DNA of 64,000 bases from SEAL01 sp032153715 (GCA_032153715.1 JALDYR010000004.1:62001-126000), one strand, 5' to 3'; counted from the first letter of the stretch, positions 1-10,065 are shown. The notes: generated by a model from the letters alone, not told the origin. Numbers and translations: made by a program.

Positions 1-665
1 ATCAAAAGCTAAAGGACGCCTTTAGTGAACGAGATGAGCTGATGAAAAAGTATGGTCAGCGTTTGTTTGATCAGTCACTGCACTTGATGACAATTCATGT
101 CGAGTCGTATGTTCTAAAGCAGCTGTATGTGAATGGCGAGATTAGCGAGCGAATGTTCAGGAAGATCAACGGCAAGCTTAATCTGCAGACGGAAAAAATC
201 GAATACGCTCGTCATGACGAGATTGACCCGACGTCGTATACTGACCGCAAAGACATCTTTGATCGATTGGTTAATTTTATGCAGACGATTTTTGATCGCA
301 AAAACAGAGAAGTGAGCTTGGAAGAGAAGCTGCAGTATTATCGTGCTCAGATGATTATGGCGCGCAAGGCGGTCGCGACGATTCGATCGATGCAGGATGA
401 ATACACAACTGCTGTGTTTATGGAGGAGTCATACGCAAAGGTCACTGCCCGTTACGAGCATTTTAAGGACCAATGTGCAGATAAGGTTGACGCACTTCTC
501 GGTCATCATAATGAAGAGCTATCGCCATACTTGACATACCTTGCAAAGAAGTCGATTGCCGCATCAGGTACTCGTGCGCTTGATTTCCTTCATGGGCGGG
601 GTATCGTCAATGAGCTCGTCGAGGATGAGATTAGGCATCGTTGGTCGAAGGACCTTCTTGGTTAG
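1..665 (+). CDS. C-terminal part of probable cation/proton antiporter (5' end outside window)
   Basis: The reading frame is open from the first bases of the window, so this is the 3' part of a longer gene; the first in-frame ATG at 42 is internal. The visible ~220 residues are soluble, helical and charged, with a segment (LKQLYVNGEISERMFRKI) that resembles the cytosolic tail following the membrane domain of NhaP/CPA1-type Na+/H+ antiporters in CPR genomes. No membrane helix lies within the window. The antiporter call is by resemblance only; another helical regulatory domain is possible. The gene ends 67 bases before the ABC transporter genes, which have their own promoter. Confidence 0.5.
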   Translation, partial: QKLKDAFSERDELMKKYGQRLFDQSLHLMTIHVESYVLKQLYVNGEISERMFRKINGKLNLQTEKIEYARHDEIDPTSYTDRKDIFDRLVNFMQTIFDRKNREVSLEEKLQYYRAQMIMARKAVATIRSMQDEYTTAVFMEESYAKVTARYEHFKDQCADKVDALLGHHNEELSPYLTYLAKKSIAASGTRALDFLHGRGIVNELVEDEIRHRWSKDLLG

Positions 666-732
666 GTGGCGTCTGTCATGAATATGACGTCGCACATAAG
701 CAAGAGTGATACACTAGAAAAAAGGGGTATTG

Positions 733-1458
733 ATGATTGAAGTAAACCATGTCACGAAAACGTATGGCAAAAAGCAAAATACGTTTACGGCACTCGATGA
801 TGTAAGTTTTGTAATTCCAGATGGCGCGAGTGTTGCGATTCTGGGAAAGTCGGGAAGTGGCAAGTCGACGCTGATGCACGCTATGAGCGGGCTTGATCGT
901 CCTGAAAAGGGTGAAGTTGTCATTGACGGCGAGGATATTCTGAAGCTAAAGGCAAAAGCAGTTGATAAGTTTCGTGCGAGCAAGATGAGTTTTATTTTCC
1001 AATCGTTCTTCGTACAGGCGAATGAGACTTGTTATGACAACGTTAGCTTGCCACTTGAGATTTCTAAGCTGTCGCCAAACCAGCGCAAGCAAAAAGTCGA
1101 AAAAGCGCTTAATTCTGTTGAACTAGGTGATAAGCTGCGATCTCGCGCTCGTGATCTTTCAGGTGGCCAAAAGCAGCGCCTGGCAATTGCCCGCGCCATT
1201 GTCAACGAGCCGAAAATTTTGTTTGCCGACGAACCAACGGGCAACCTCGATAGTGCAACTGGTGAAGTTGTCGAGGGCATCTTGTTTGGTTACAACAAAA
1301 AGAATGGCACGACACTGATTATCGTGACGCACGACCCAGACTTGGCCGCAAAGTGTGATATCGAGATTCGTATTAAGGACGGCAAGATTGAATCAATCAG
1401 GGATACAAAGGCAATAGTGAAAAAAAGGACGTCAGTGCGTACGGGGGCGGGAGTATAA
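733..1458 (+). CDS. ABC transporter ATP-binding protein, MacB/LolD type
   Basis: ATPase subunit energising the permease encoded 3 bases downstream. Walker A is GKSGSGKST, the signature is LSGGQKQR, Walker B is ILFADEPTGNLDS and the switch histidine is in IIVTHD: all are intact. The 'DEPTGNLD' wording is typical of the MacB/LolD/FtsE family that drives lipoprotein, peptide or macrolide export rather than import. The ATG at 733 is preferred over the TTG at 730 because AAAAGGGG is well placed. An extended -10 (TGaTACACT, 707-715) lies just upstream, giving a leader of about 11 bases. The substrate cannot be told from sequence. Confidence 0.9.
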   Translation: MIEVNHVTKTYGKKQNTFTALDDVSFVIPDGASVAILGKSGSGKSTLMHAMSGLDRPEKGEVVIDGEDILKLKAKAVDKFRASKMSFIFQSFFVQANETCYDNVSLPLEISKLSPNQRKQKVEKALNSVELGDKLRSRARDLSGGQKQRLAIARAIVNEPKILFADEPTGNLDSATGEVVEGILFGYNKKNGTTLIIVTHDPDLAAKCDIEIRIKDGKIESIRDTKAIVKKRTSVRTGAGV

Positions 1459-1461
1459 CTT

Positions 1462-2838
1462 ATGAGAACAACTGATATTATTCGTCGTGCCGGTCGCAGT
1501 TTGCGTCAGGCGAAAGCGCGAACGCTATTGACAAGCTTGGCTATCGCGGTCGGGGCGTTTACGTTAACACTATCAATCGCCGCAGGCGAGGGGGCGCGTC
1601 AGTACGCTGATAAGTTGATTGGTACGAACATTAATCCGAAAGTGCTTTTTATCGTCAAGGATAAGACGCTCTTTGGCGGGGGCCAGCAGCAAAGCGGTTT
1701 GCGGGAATATGATCCGAATGCTAGTACGACACGCACCGGCACGACGGTGAAGCAAATGACGCAAGCTGATGTCGATAAGCTATCACAGCGGAGTGATCTT
1801 GAGAATATTTCTCCTATCACACAGCTGTCGATGCGCTATATGACTGTCGAGGGGTCTGACAAGAAGTTTACTTCTGAGATCGCAAAATACGATTCGACGA
1901 TTCGCAACGAGACAGCGGCAGGCTCGCTACCGCAGCTTGGCGAGCAGATTGGCGATGGTGATATTGTCATGCCGGAACGCTTTGCTGATACCTTGGTTGC
2001 GCAAAAAGTTGTCGCCAAGCCAGCTGACCTTGTTGGTAAAAAGGTGACCGTGACAGTTGCAAAGCCATCGACGCAACCTTCACAGGAAGAGATCAATACC
2101 ATCCTGAGCACTGAAGGAACGGCCGGACTCGCCAAACTTGCACAAGGTGAAACGCGTAACTTAACGTTTACAGTTCGTGCGCTTGCGAAAAAATCGGCCG
2201 CAGCAATTGCTGATGTGTCGTCGCTGCAGGTGTCTGATAATGCGGCTAAAGAAATTTACGACTACACCACCAAAGGTACTGACAATTACCAGAAGTATAT
2301 TGGCGTGACTGCACTCGCAAAAGGTGACGACAAGCCAGTTGAGGTGAAGGCGGCGCTCGAGAAAGACAGCTACTATGCACAGACAGCCGAGGACCTCCAG
2401 GGAGTCATCTTTACCGTTGTGAATACTCTGCAGGGTATCGTGGCTGGATTTGGCGTCCTTGCACTACTTGCGAGCGTCTTCGGCATCATTAACACGCAGT
2501 ACATTAGTGTACTTGAACGAACGCAGCAGATCGGCCTTATGAAAGCACTTGGCATGCGCGGGCGTGACGTCGCCCGTTTGTTCCGCTACGAAGCTGCTTG
2601 GATTGGCTTCTTGGGTGGTGTGATTGGAGCGATGGCTGCTTGGGGACTTGGTACAGCGCTCAATCCATGGATCACGGAAACAATCGAGCTTGGTGAGGGT
2701 AACTCAATTCTTATCTTCCAATGGCTGCCGATTATTAGCCTAGTTGTGGCGTTAATGTTGGTTGCCGTCGTTGCGGGTTATTTCCCGGCACGAAAAGCCG
2801 CCAAGCTTGATCCAATTGAAGCACTACGGACTGAATAA
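1462..2838 (+). CDS. ABC transporter permease, FtsX/MacB domain
   Basis: Membrane partner of the preceding ATPase. One N-terminal membrane segment (about residues 20-42) is followed by a ~270-residue extracytoplasmic domain and then three C-terminal membrane segments (roughly 318-345, 370-395, 415-440). It ends in the family-typical PARKAAKLDPIEALRTE. This one-plus-three topology with a large outside domain is that of MacB-like mechanotransmission exporters. At 458 residues it is slightly larger than a typical single permease of this class. The operon ends at a strong hairpin terminator right after the stop. Confidence 0.88.
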   Translation: MRTTDIIRRAGRSLRQAKARTLLTSLAIAVGAFTLTLSIAAGEGARQYADKLIGTNINPKVLFIVKDKTLFGGGQQQSGLREYDPNASTTRTGTTVKQMTQADVDKLSQRSDLENISPITQLSMRYMTVEGSDKKFTSEIAKYDSTIRNETAAGSLPQLGEQIGDGDIVMPERFADTLVAQKVVAKPADLVGKKVTVTVAKPSTQPSQEEINTILSTEGTAGLAKLAQGETRNLTFTVRALAKKSAAAIADVSSLQVSDNAAKEIYDYTTKGTDNYQKYIGVTALAKGDDKPVEVKAALEKDSYYAQTAEDLQGVIFTVVNTLQGIVAGFGVLALLASVFGIINTQYISVLERTQQIGLMKALGMRGRDVARLFRYEAAWIGFLGGVIGAMAAWGLGTALNPWITETIELGEGNSILIFQWLPIISLVVALMLVAVVAGYFPARKAAKLDPIEALRTE

Positions 2839-2851
2839 AAACCTCGTCTTT

Positions 2852-2881
2852 AAAACCGTCTCTCCAAAGAGGCGGTTTTTT
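2852..2881 (+). terminator. Rho-independent terminator of the ABC operon
   Basis: The inverted repeat AAAACCG...CGGTTTT with an inner CTCT/AGAG stem is followed by a run of T. The extended -10 of serS (TGaTACAAT) starts at 2881, so terminator and next promoter are fused back to back. Confidence 0.85.
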
Positions 2882-2895
2882 GATACAATGGGGCT

Positions 2896-4200
2896 ATGTT
2901 AGATATCCGTTATGTTCGCGAAAACGCTGATCGCGTCAAAGAATTCTCCAAACAAAAAAACTATCAGGTCGATGTTGATCGTGTCTTGGAGTTGGATGAA
3001 TCGCGTCGCGAATTGCAGCAAAAAGCGGATGAACTGCGCACCGAACGCAACAGCATTGCCGAGGCGATGAAGCAGGCTGGCGGCAATCCAGACCAAGCGT
3101 CAATCGAACGTGGTCGCGTCCTGAAGACTGACATTAGCGAAGTCGAAGAACGCCTGCGAGTGGTTGATGAGGAGTTCTTTACGCTCTTTAAAAAGATTCC
3201 AAATATTCCAGCTGATGACGTGCCGGTTGGCGCGACCGAGGACGAGAACGTGCTTTCAAAGACTGTCGGTGATAAACCGCAGTTTGGTTTCGCGCCACGT
3301 AATCATTATGAAATTGCCGACCAGCGCGGCTGGATCGATAAAGAGCGCGCCTCAAAAGTAGCGGGTGCTCGCTTTGCTTACATTAAGGGTGACCTAGTGA
3401 AGTTGCAGTTTGCGATTATCCAATTTGTCATGAACACCCTGAGCGATGAAGCAAAGCTTAAAGAAATCGCTGACGGTGCCGGCCTCGACGTTGACCTGAA
3501 GCCATTTACGCCAATCTTACCACCGCTCATGATTCGGACTGATTTGTACGATGCGATGGATCGCCTCGAGCCACGCGACGATCGCTATAAAATTGAAGAC
3601 GAAGACCTGTGGTTACAGGGGAGTGCTGAGCATGTGCTTGGGAGTATGCACGCCGATGAAATCTTTGACGCCAAGCAATTGCCACTTCGCTACGTTGGCT
3701 ATGCGACGAGTTTCCGCCGCGAGGCAGGTACGTACGGTAAAGACATGGAAGGCATCCTTCGTATGCACCAATTCGACAAGCTTGAAATGGAGAGCTTTAC
3801 GACAGGCGAAGACGGCTTGAAGGAGCATTTGCTATTTGTTGCCATTCAAGAACACCTCGTCCGAACCCTCGGATTGCCATATCAAGTGTTGCAGAAATGT
3901 ACGGCAGATATCGGTAAGCCAAATGCTCGTGGTATTGATATTGAGACGTGGCTGCCTGGCCAGGATAAGTACCGCGAAACACACACGGCTGATTACATGA
4001 CTGATTATCAAGCACGCCGTTTGAAGACACGCGTTCGCCGCGAGAGTGGGGAGCTAGAGCTTGTGCATACAAATGACGCAACAGCCTTCGCACTTGGTCG
4101 TATTATGATTGCCATTATCGAAAACGGCCAGGATGAGGCCGGTAATGTTACGGTGCCAGAAGCCCTTCGTCCGTACTTAGGCGGTCGCGAGACGCTCTAG
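2896..4200 (+). CDS. serS: seryl-tRNA synthetase
   Basis: Class II aminoacyl-tRNA synthetase charging tRNA-Ser. An N-terminal coiled-coil tRNA-binding arm (about residues 25-105) precedes the catalytic core. Motif 2 is visible as FRREAGTYGKDMEGILRMHQF, and motif 3 lies near the end (DATAFALGRIMIAIIEN). The 434-residue length is normal. Its -10 hexamer TACAAT (2884-2889) is followed by exactly six bases and then the ATG, so transcription is predicted to start on the A of the start codon; no SD sequence is possible. This is one of the clearest leaderless cases in the window. Confidence 0.96.
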   Translation: MLDIRYVRENADRVKEFSKQKNYQVDVDRVLELDESRRELQQKADELRTERNSIAEAMKQAGGNPDQASIERGRVLKTDISEVEERLRVVDEEFFTLFKKIPNIPADDVPVGATEDENVLSKTVGDKPQFGFAPRNHYEIADQRGWIDKERASKVAGARFAYIKGDLVKLQFAIIQFVMNTLSDEAKLKEIADGAGLDVDLKPFTPILPPLMIRTDLYDAMDRLEPRDDRYKIEDEDLWLQGSAEHVLGSMHADEIFDAKQLPLRYVGYATSFRREAGTYGKDMEGILRMHQFDKLEMESFTTGEDGLKEHLLFVAIQEHLVRTLGLPYQVLQKCTADIGKPNARGIDIETWLPGQDKYRETHTADYMTDYQARRLKTRVRRESGELELVHTNDATAFALGRIMIAIIENGQDEAGNVTVPEALRPYLGGRETL

Positions 4201-4207
4201 TCTTTGC

Positions 4208-4254
4208 TATAATAAGAGTATCAACCTAACAACGGACATTTCAGCCAAGGAGGG
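4208..4254 (+). promoter_or_regulatory. hpf promoter and strong ribosome binding site
   Basis: The extended -10 TGcTATAAT ends at 4213, giving a predicted start near 4220 and a 41-base leader carrying AAGGAGGG (4247-4254), six bases before the ATG. It contrasts with the leaderless serS promoter just upstream. Confidence 0.7.
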
Positions 4255-4260
4255 TAGCGA

Positions 4261-4638
4261 ATGATTAACTCGATCAACATTACTGGAGTCAAATTTGATC
4301 TTGACGAGTCAACAAAGAGATACGTCATCAAAAAGATTGGACGCCTTGATCGATACCTGCCGCGGCACGCGCGTAAAAGTGCAAGAGCCGAAGTTTGTCT
4401 AAAACAAGTTAATCGTGAATACGGCAATAAATACGAGGCCGAGGTGATTCTTCATGTGCCAGATAGGACGCTGACTGCAAAAGATTCAACCGTTAATATC
4501 TTGGCCGCACTCGATATTGTCGAAGCAAAGCTCGCAACGCAGCTGCATAAATACAAAGAAACGTCAGTGCCTCATATCGGCAATCGGGGAGTGTTGGCAC
4601 GTTTTAAACGCAGCTACGCGCGTGAAGCCGAAGCCTAA
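4261..4638 (+). CDS. hpf: ribosome hibernation promoting factor, short form (HPF/RaiA family)
   Basis: A 125-residue protein with the RaiA/HPF beta-alpha fold. It starts with INITGVKFDLDES, the family opening in which a strand precedes 'helix formed by T..Y...K', followed by LDRYLPR and the basic patch KSARAEVCLKQ. It binds the 30S decoding channel and silences ribosomes when growth stops. It lacks the C-terminal dimerisation domain of long HPF. It lies just upstream of secA, as hpf does in many Gram-positive genomes, but has a separate promoter and a strong SD. Confidence 0.85.
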   Translation: MINSINITGVKFDLDESTKRYVIKKIGRLDRYLPRHARKSARAEVCLKQVNREYGNKYEAEVILHVPDRTLTAKDSTVNILAALDIVEAKLATQLHKYKETSVPHIGNRGVLARFKRSYAREAEA

Positions 4639-4750
4639 AGTGGTATTTACTGCACGGAACCCTTTTAAGTTAGATCAAAACAGCGTATACTATACCATAG
4701 ATAATTTCAGACGATAACGTCCTACATTTTTCAGGAGCAAGGGTATTTCT

Positions 4751-7375
4751 ATGGTCAGTAGACAAAAGGTGTTAACAAAAGTATTTGGTGATCCGCAAAA
4801 ACGGATTCTTCGCGTTCTCGAGAAGAAGGTTGATCGTATCAACGCACTGGCCGAAAAGTATCATAAGATGTCCAAGACGGACCTCAAAAAACAAACTGAG
4901 GTTTTAAAAAAGCATCTTGAGCGTAAGAATACGACGCTTGACGATATTTTGCCTGATGCCTTTGCGTTGGTACGTGAAGCGAGCGATCGCGTACTTGGGA
5001 TGCGTCATTTTGATGTCCAATTGATTGGCGGTATGGCGCTCCATGACGGTAACGTTGCTGAAATGAAGACTGGTGAAGGTAAGACGCTGGTAGCGACTTT
5101 GCCAACGTATCTAAATGCGCTTGAGGGCAAAGGCGTACACGTTGTCACCGTGAATGACTACCTGGCGCAGCGCGACGCGAGCTGGATGGGTGAATTGTAC
5201 GACTTCTTGGGTCTTTCGACCGGGGTTATTATTAACGACGCTTCATTTATTTTTGATAAAGACTATGACAATGAAAAGCACGACGATCCACGTATGCGTC
5301 GTCTGCGTCCAGTGACGCGCAAAGAAGCGTACGCCGCTGACATTACGTATGGCACTAACAACGAGTTTGGTTTTGACTACCTGCGCGATAACATGGTTAA
5401 TGAGGTTGAAATGTTGCGCCAGCGCGATCTTCACTTTGCGATCGTGGATGAGGTCGACTCAATTTTGATCGATGAGGCGCGCACACCACTGATCATTAGT
5501 GCGCCAGCTGCTGAAAATCCAGATAGTTATTATCAGTTCGCTAAGGTAGCCGCCAAGCTCGTTCCTGATGACTACGTTCTGGATGAAAAGCGTCGCAGTG
5601 TCGCCCTTACTGACGAAGGTGTTGAAAAGGTACAAAAAATGCTCGGCGTGAAAAACTTGTACACGCCAGAGTATGTTCGTTCGGTGTACCACCTCGACCA
5701 AGCATTGAAGGCGCAGACGCTATTTAAACGTGATAAAGATTATGTAGTGACGAACGACGGCGAAGTTATTATTGTCGACGAACATACCGGTCGTTTGATG
5801 CAGGGACGCCGTTATAACGAAGGTTTGCACCAGGCAATCGAAGCAAAAGAAAATGTTCCAGTTTTGCAGGAAAGCAAGACGCTTGCAACGGTGTCGTTCC
5901 AGAATTATTTCCGTCTCTATGGAAAGCTCTCTGGTATGACTGGTACAGCCTTTACAGAAGCCGAAGAATTCCAGCAGATTTATAGTTTGGATGTTATTCA
6001 AATTCCATCAAACCGTCCTATTGCTCGTGCCGACAAAGAAGACCTGATCTTCAAGACGGAAAAGGGGAAGCTGCGTGCGGTTGCAGAGGCAATCAAGGAA
6101 TATAACAAGGTTGGCCGTCCGGTATTGGTCGGTAGTGCTTCAATTGCCAAGAATGAGCTAATTGCTGCATATCTTGATAAAGAAAAGATTCCATATGAAA
6201 TCTTGAACGCGAAGAATAACGAACGTGAAGCGGCGATTGTCGAAAAAGCCGGCGAAAAGGGTGCGATTACGCTGGCAACCAACATTGCTGGTCGTGGTAC
6301 CGACATTAAGCTCGGTGAGGGCGTCAAGGGGCTCGGCGGCTTGGTCGTTATTGGATCTGAGCGCCACGAATCTCGCCGCATCGATAACCAGCTTCGTGGT
6401 CGTGGTGGTCGTCAGGGTGACCCGGGCGAGACGCAGTTCTACGTATCAACCGAAGACGATCTTATGCGTATTTTCCAAGGTGAGCGCATTGCAGCACTGA
6501 TGGATCGACTTGGGGTTGATGAAGATACGCCAATCCAAAACAAGGCTGTCTCAAAGACGCTAGAAGCGGCGCAAAAACGTGTTGAAGGCTACAACTACGA
6601 CACCCGCAAGAACGTTGTACAGTATGACAATGTCATTAACCGTCACCGCCGCGTCGTCTATGTGATGCGTCGCAAGATCCTTGAGGGTGATGATATCAAG
6701 CCGGAAGTCGAGCGCCTGCTTACTGAAAAGGTGCGCGAATTAACGGTTGTGCCGGCAAAGAACAACAAGAACTTTACTAAAGAATTCGAAACCATCTTCC
6801 CGATTGACGAAGCGAAGATCGCGGCGATTGGTGCGGAAAAGAAAGACAAAGTTCGTTTCGACCTTGCGATGAAAGAAGCCTCGAAATTTTACGCGGCAAA
6901 AGAAAAGGAACTGACACCAGAAATCATCCGTCAGGTTGAACGCCAAGCGTACCTTGTACTGATGGACGAACTTTGGATGCAGCACCTTGAGAACATGCAG
7001 CACCTTCGTGAAGGTATTCACTGGCGCAGTGTCGGTCAGCGTGACCCGCTGGTAGAGTATCGTGCTGAATCACAAAAACTTTTTGAAGGATTGCAATCAA
7101 CACTACGTGATGAAGTACTGCGTGAAGTCATGCACATTCATCCAAGTAATGTCCTCCTTCAGTCGGCCGATGAGTATGACACTGAGCTGACAAAACTAGC
7201 CGAAGACGCTGTTGAAAAAGGTGTGAACGAAATTACTGGTGGTGAAGAAAATCGTGATGATGATTTCAGCAAGACGAAAAAAGCCAAGACTGCCGCAGAA
7301 GTTGGCAAGGTGAAGAATGACGCACGCAAAAAGAAGAAGACGCAGCGCCAAAACCGCAAGAAGAATCGTAAATAA
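4751..7375 (+). CDS. secA: protein translocase ATPase SecA
   Basis: Motor of the Sec export pathway. Walker A is MKTGEGKTLVA (residue ~105), the DEAD-like box is VDEVDSILIDEARTP, and the second nucleotide-binding fold contains RGRGGRQGDPG and GRGTDIKLG. A helical scaffold domain with WMQHLENMQHLREGI follows near residue 745. At 874 residues it is full length. The C-terminus is a lysine/arginine-rich tail with no cysteine zinc motif, so the SecB-binding end of proteobacterial SecA is absent. An SD (CAGGAG) lies 12 bases before the ATG, and a TATACT -10 is at 4686-4691. Confidence 0.97.
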   Translation: MVSRQKVLTKVFGDPQKRILRVLEKKVDRINALAEKYHKMSKTDLKKQTEVLKKHLERKNTTLDDILPDAFALVREASDRVLGMRHFDVQLIGGMALHDGNVAEMKTGEGKTLVATLPTYLNALEGKGVHVVTVNDYLAQRDASWMGELYDFLGLSTGVIINDASFIFDKDYDNEKHDDPRMRRLRPVTRKEAYAADITYGTNNEFGFDYLRDNMVNEVEMLRQRDLHFAIVDEVDSILIDEARTPLIISAPAAENPDSYYQFAKVAAKLVPDDYVLDEKRRSVALTDEGVEKVQKMLGVKNLYTPEYVRSVYHLDQALKAQTLFKRDKDYVVTNDGEVIIVDEHTGRLMQGRRYNEGLHQAIEAKENVPVLQESKTLATVSFQNYFRLYGKLSGMTGTAFTEAEEFQQIYSLDVIQIPSNRPIARADKEDLIFKTEKGKLRAVAEAIKEYNKVGRPVLVGSASIAKNELIAAYLDKEKIPYEILNAKNNEREAAIVEKAGEKGAITLATNIAGRGTDIKLGEGVKGLGGLVVIGSERHESRRIDNQLRGRGGRQGDPGETQFYVSTEDDLMRIFQGERIAALMDRLGVDEDTPIQNKAVSKTLEAAQKRVEGYNYDTRKNVVQYDNVINRHRRVVYVMRRKILEGDDIKPEVERLLTEKVRELTVVPAKNNKNFTKEFETIFPIDEAKIAAIGAEKKDKVRFDLAMKEASKFYAAKEKELTPEIIRQVERQAYLVLMDELWMQHLENMQHLREGIHWRSVGQRDPLVEYRAESQKLFEGLQSTLRDEVLREVMHIHPSNVLLQSADEYDTELTKLAEDAVEKGVNEITGGEENRDDDFSKTKKAKTAAEVGKVKNDARKKKKTQRQNRKKNRK

Positions 7376-7392
7376 AGTAGGATTAAGAATAA

Positions 7393-8676
7393 ATGAAACA
7401 CACTGTTGAAGAAGTGCGCCTGAAAAATGGCGCCCGCGGCCTACTGATTGACGTCCCAGATGCGACGGTTATGAGTTTTCAGTTCCAGTTTCGCGCTGGT
7501 AACCGTTACGTAAAATCAAAAGATATTTACGAAACTGCTCACATTATGGAGCATATGGCGTTTGGTGCTAACGCACGCTTTAAGAGCGAACATGATTTCG
7601 AGGCGGAATTCACGAAAAACGGTGCTTACCACAATGCATACACCAGTGATATGAGCATGGTGTACGTTGCTGACTGCGCTGATTTTGAGTGGGAGCGTAT
7701 CTTTGATTTACAGCGGGTGTCTATCTGTCGGCCAAAATTCAATAGTGAAGAACTTGAAGCCGAAAAGGGTAATGTTCGCAGTGAGCTTACCGGCTACTTG
7801 AATAATCATAACCGTGTGTTGTGGCCAAAGGTTCAGCAGCTTCTGGGTGAAGACGTCTATACGTTTAGCCAGCGTCTGAAGACGATTCAAAATACGACCC
7901 TCAGGGATATTAAGGAGCACCACGCTCGTACACACACCGGTGGCAATATGCGCTTCGTGATTTCTGGGAAGCTACATGGTCGCAAGAGCGAAATTAAGCG
8001 TCAGCTTGAGGATTGGGAGCTTGGTGAAGGTGAGCGTTTTGAAGCACCACACGATGAGTTTAAAGCAGGTAAACCAACGCTGATTCGACGCAAAGAGGCG
8101 TCAAACCTAACCTTTGCTTGGTCAATGGTGCTACCGCGTGAGCTGACGGACGAGGAAGCTGATGCGATGAACTGCTTGGATCATATCTTGACTGGTACGA
8201 TGCACTCGCGTATTTACGGTGCGGCGCGTAAAAAAGGGCTGGCGTACGGTATGTTTAGTGACACCTCGGTTGGCTTTCATGACAGTAGCTGGGACTTTGG
8301 CGGCCAGGTGAATCTCGATACAGCAAGCGGACTATTTGATATTATTGTTCGCGAACTCAAGCATGTCCTTGACGGTAAAATTACCGAAGAAGAGATTAGT
8401 GCAGCCAAGTCGTACGCACTCGGTCGTCACCAAATGGGCGCGCAGACAGTGGCGCAGATTAGTAATTTCTATACAAATCGTTACTTCGCTGACGGTGTCG
8501 TCAAGGATTACGAGCGCGTCCCCGAGTCAATTAAGAAGACATCACGAGAGTGTATTATTGCGACAGCTCGTGAGTTTATTGCGCACAATATAACAGTCCT
8601 TGCAGGAGTTAGTAGCGGAGAAAAGGCTGAGATTGTTGAGCTTGATGACAAGCTTAAGACACTTTTTGCAAAATAG
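7393..8676 (+). CDS. M16 family zinc peptidase
   Basis: The inverted zinc motif HIMEH is at residues 50-54, and the third ligand is probably E131 in VRSEL, the spacing expected for M16 (pitrilysin / processing peptidase). A second, non-catalytic M16 half follows (about 215-420). No signal peptide or membrane segment is visible, so it is likely cytosolic and may degrade peptides, possibly cleaved signal peptides; that role is inference. It starts 17 bases after secA and may be cotranscribed with it. Confidence 0.85.
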   Translation: MKHTVEEVRLKNGARGLLIDVPDATVMSFQFQFRAGNRYVKSKDIYETAHIMEHMAFGANARFKSEHDFEAEFTKNGAYHNAYTSDMSMVYVADCADFEWERIFDLQRVSICRPKFNSEELEAEKGNVRSELTGYLNNHNRVLWPKVQQLLGEDVYTFSQRLKTIQNTTLRDIKEHHARTHTGGNMRFVISGKLHGRKSEIKRQLEDWELGEGERFEAPHDEFKAGKPTLIRRKEASNLTFAWSMVLPRELTDEEADAMNCLDHILTGTMHSRIYGAARKKGLAYGMFSDTSVGFHDSSWDFGGQVNLDTASGLFDIIVRELKHVLDGKITEEEISAAKSYALGRHQMGAQTVAQISNFYTNRYFADGVVKDYERVPESIKKTSRECIIATAREFIAHNITVLAGVSSGEKAEIVELDDKLKTLFAK

Positions 8677-8719
8677 TTTTTTGCTATTCAGTCAATCTCT
8701 GTAGTACACTTAGTCCAAT

Positions 8720-10039
8720 ATGAAGATCGCAATCGCAGGTTACGGCGTCGAAGGTGAATCGAACTATACTTATTTCATGGGGCAAGGTCACGACGTCACA
8801 ATTGTAGATGAGCGTGAATTGTCGCCCCTTCATTTGCCATATGGTGCACCGGCAATTCTAGGGAAGGGTGCCTTTGAACAGCTCTACGGCTTTGATCTGG
8901 TAGTGCGAACTGCCGGCTTGGCGCCTCGCAAAATCAAAACTGATGGGAAAATTTGGTCGGCGACAAATGAATTTTTTGCACGATGCCCAGCGCCAATTAT
9001 TGGCGTGACAGGCAGCAAGGGCAAGGGGACGACGAGTAGTTTGGTGGCGTCTATTTTGCGTGCCGCTGGATACCCTGTACACCTAGTGGGCAATATTGGC
9101 ATCCCGGCCCTCGATAGTTTGCCAGATATTAAGCCGACTGACATGGTCGTATATGAACTGAGTAGTTTTCAGCTATGGGATGCTGAGCGTTCGCCAGAGG
9201 TTGGTGTCGTACTTTACATTGAACCAGAACATCTTGATGTTCATAAGAATCTCGCTGAATATGTTGGGGCAAAGGCAAATATTGCCCGACATCAGCAAGT
9301 CGGCGACATTCTTATTTATAATCAAGTGAATCAATATGCTCAGCAAATTGCCCGGCAATCGCATGGTGCTAAGATTCCATATCAAAACGATCGGGCGGCA
9401 CATGTAGCGGAGGATCACTTTTGGTTTGGTGATAGGCGCCTATGCAGCGTGAGCGCGCTAAAGCTTCCGGGTGCTCATAACTATGACAATGCTTGCGCTG
9501 CCATTACGGCGACGTGGCGCTGGGTGAAAGACCCTGCGGTTATTCAACAAGGCTTAGCTGATTTTACAGGACTGCCGCATCGATTGAAGTTTGTGCGCGA
9601 GATGAATGAAGTGCAGTATTACGATGACAGTATCGCAACAACGCCGGGGAGCGCTATTGCGGCGATTCGCGCATTTGCAGGACCGAAAGTATTAATTCTT
9701 GGCGGTTCGAGCAAGGGTGCTGAATTCAAGGAACTGGCGAGTATTGCAAAAGATGGCAATGTGAAGGCTGTGATTGTGATTGGGGACGAAGCGTCAAAAA
9801 TCGCAAAAGCTTTTAAAAAGACGAAAATCCCGCTCGCTAACCTAGGAAGTCGGACGACGATGGCGACAGCGGTTCATGAAGCGGCGCGCCAGGCTCGTCC
9901 TGGTGATACGGTCATCCTTAGTCCCGCATGTGCGAGCTTTGGTATGTTCAAGAACTACGCTGATCGCGGCGAGCAATTTATTGCCGCTGTCGAAGCTCTG
10001 CAAGGTGCAGCAGATTCACGACCACTTCATCTGGTATAA
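8720..10039 (+). CDS. murD: UDP-N-acetylmuramoyl-L-alanine:D-glutamate ligase
   Basis: Cytosolic peptidoglycan precursor ligase. The ATP-binding P-loop is GVTGSKGKGTTSS (residue ~94) and the Mur ligase core has YELSSFQLWD and EPEHLDVHKNLAEY. The C-terminal domain contains LILGGSSKGAEF and ILSPACASFGMFKNYADRGEQF, typical of MurD. Its -10 TACACT (8705-8710) with a TTGCTA -35 eighteen bases upstream predicts a three-base leader. It is separated from the main mur/fts cluster at 47-56 kb. Confidence 0.94.
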   Translation: MKIAIAGYGVEGESNYTYFMGQGHDVTIVDERELSPLHLPYGAPAILGKGAFEQLYGFDLVVRTAGLAPRKIKTDGKIWSATNEFFARCPAPIIGVTGSKGKGTTSSLVASILRAAGYPVHLVGNIGIPALDSLPDIKPTDMVVYELSSFQLWDAERSPEVGVVLYIEPEHLDVHKNLAEYVGAKANIARHQQVGDILIYNQVNQYAQQIARQSHGAKIPYQNDRAAHVAEDHFWFGDRRLCSVSALKLPGAHNYDNACAAITATWRWVKDPAVIQQGLADFTGLPHRLKFVREMNEVQYYDDSIATTPGSAIAAIRAFAGPKVLILGGSSKGAEFKELASIAKDGNVKAVIVIGDEASKIAKAFKKTKIPLANLGSRTTMATAVHEAARQARPGDTVILSPACASFGMFKNYADRGEQFIAAVEALQGAADSRPLHLV

Positions 10040-10065
10040 TGGGTGAAATGAGAAGGGGAGTAAAC

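Noticed and set aside
5998..6381. 127-codon minus-strand frame inside secA
   Set aside because: Shadow frame of a highly conserved coding sequence.
10039..10065. Earlier ATGs of the M48 peptidase gene
   Set aside because: The first overlaps a TATAAT and neither has an SD; ATG 10066 has a well-placed AAGGGGAG.
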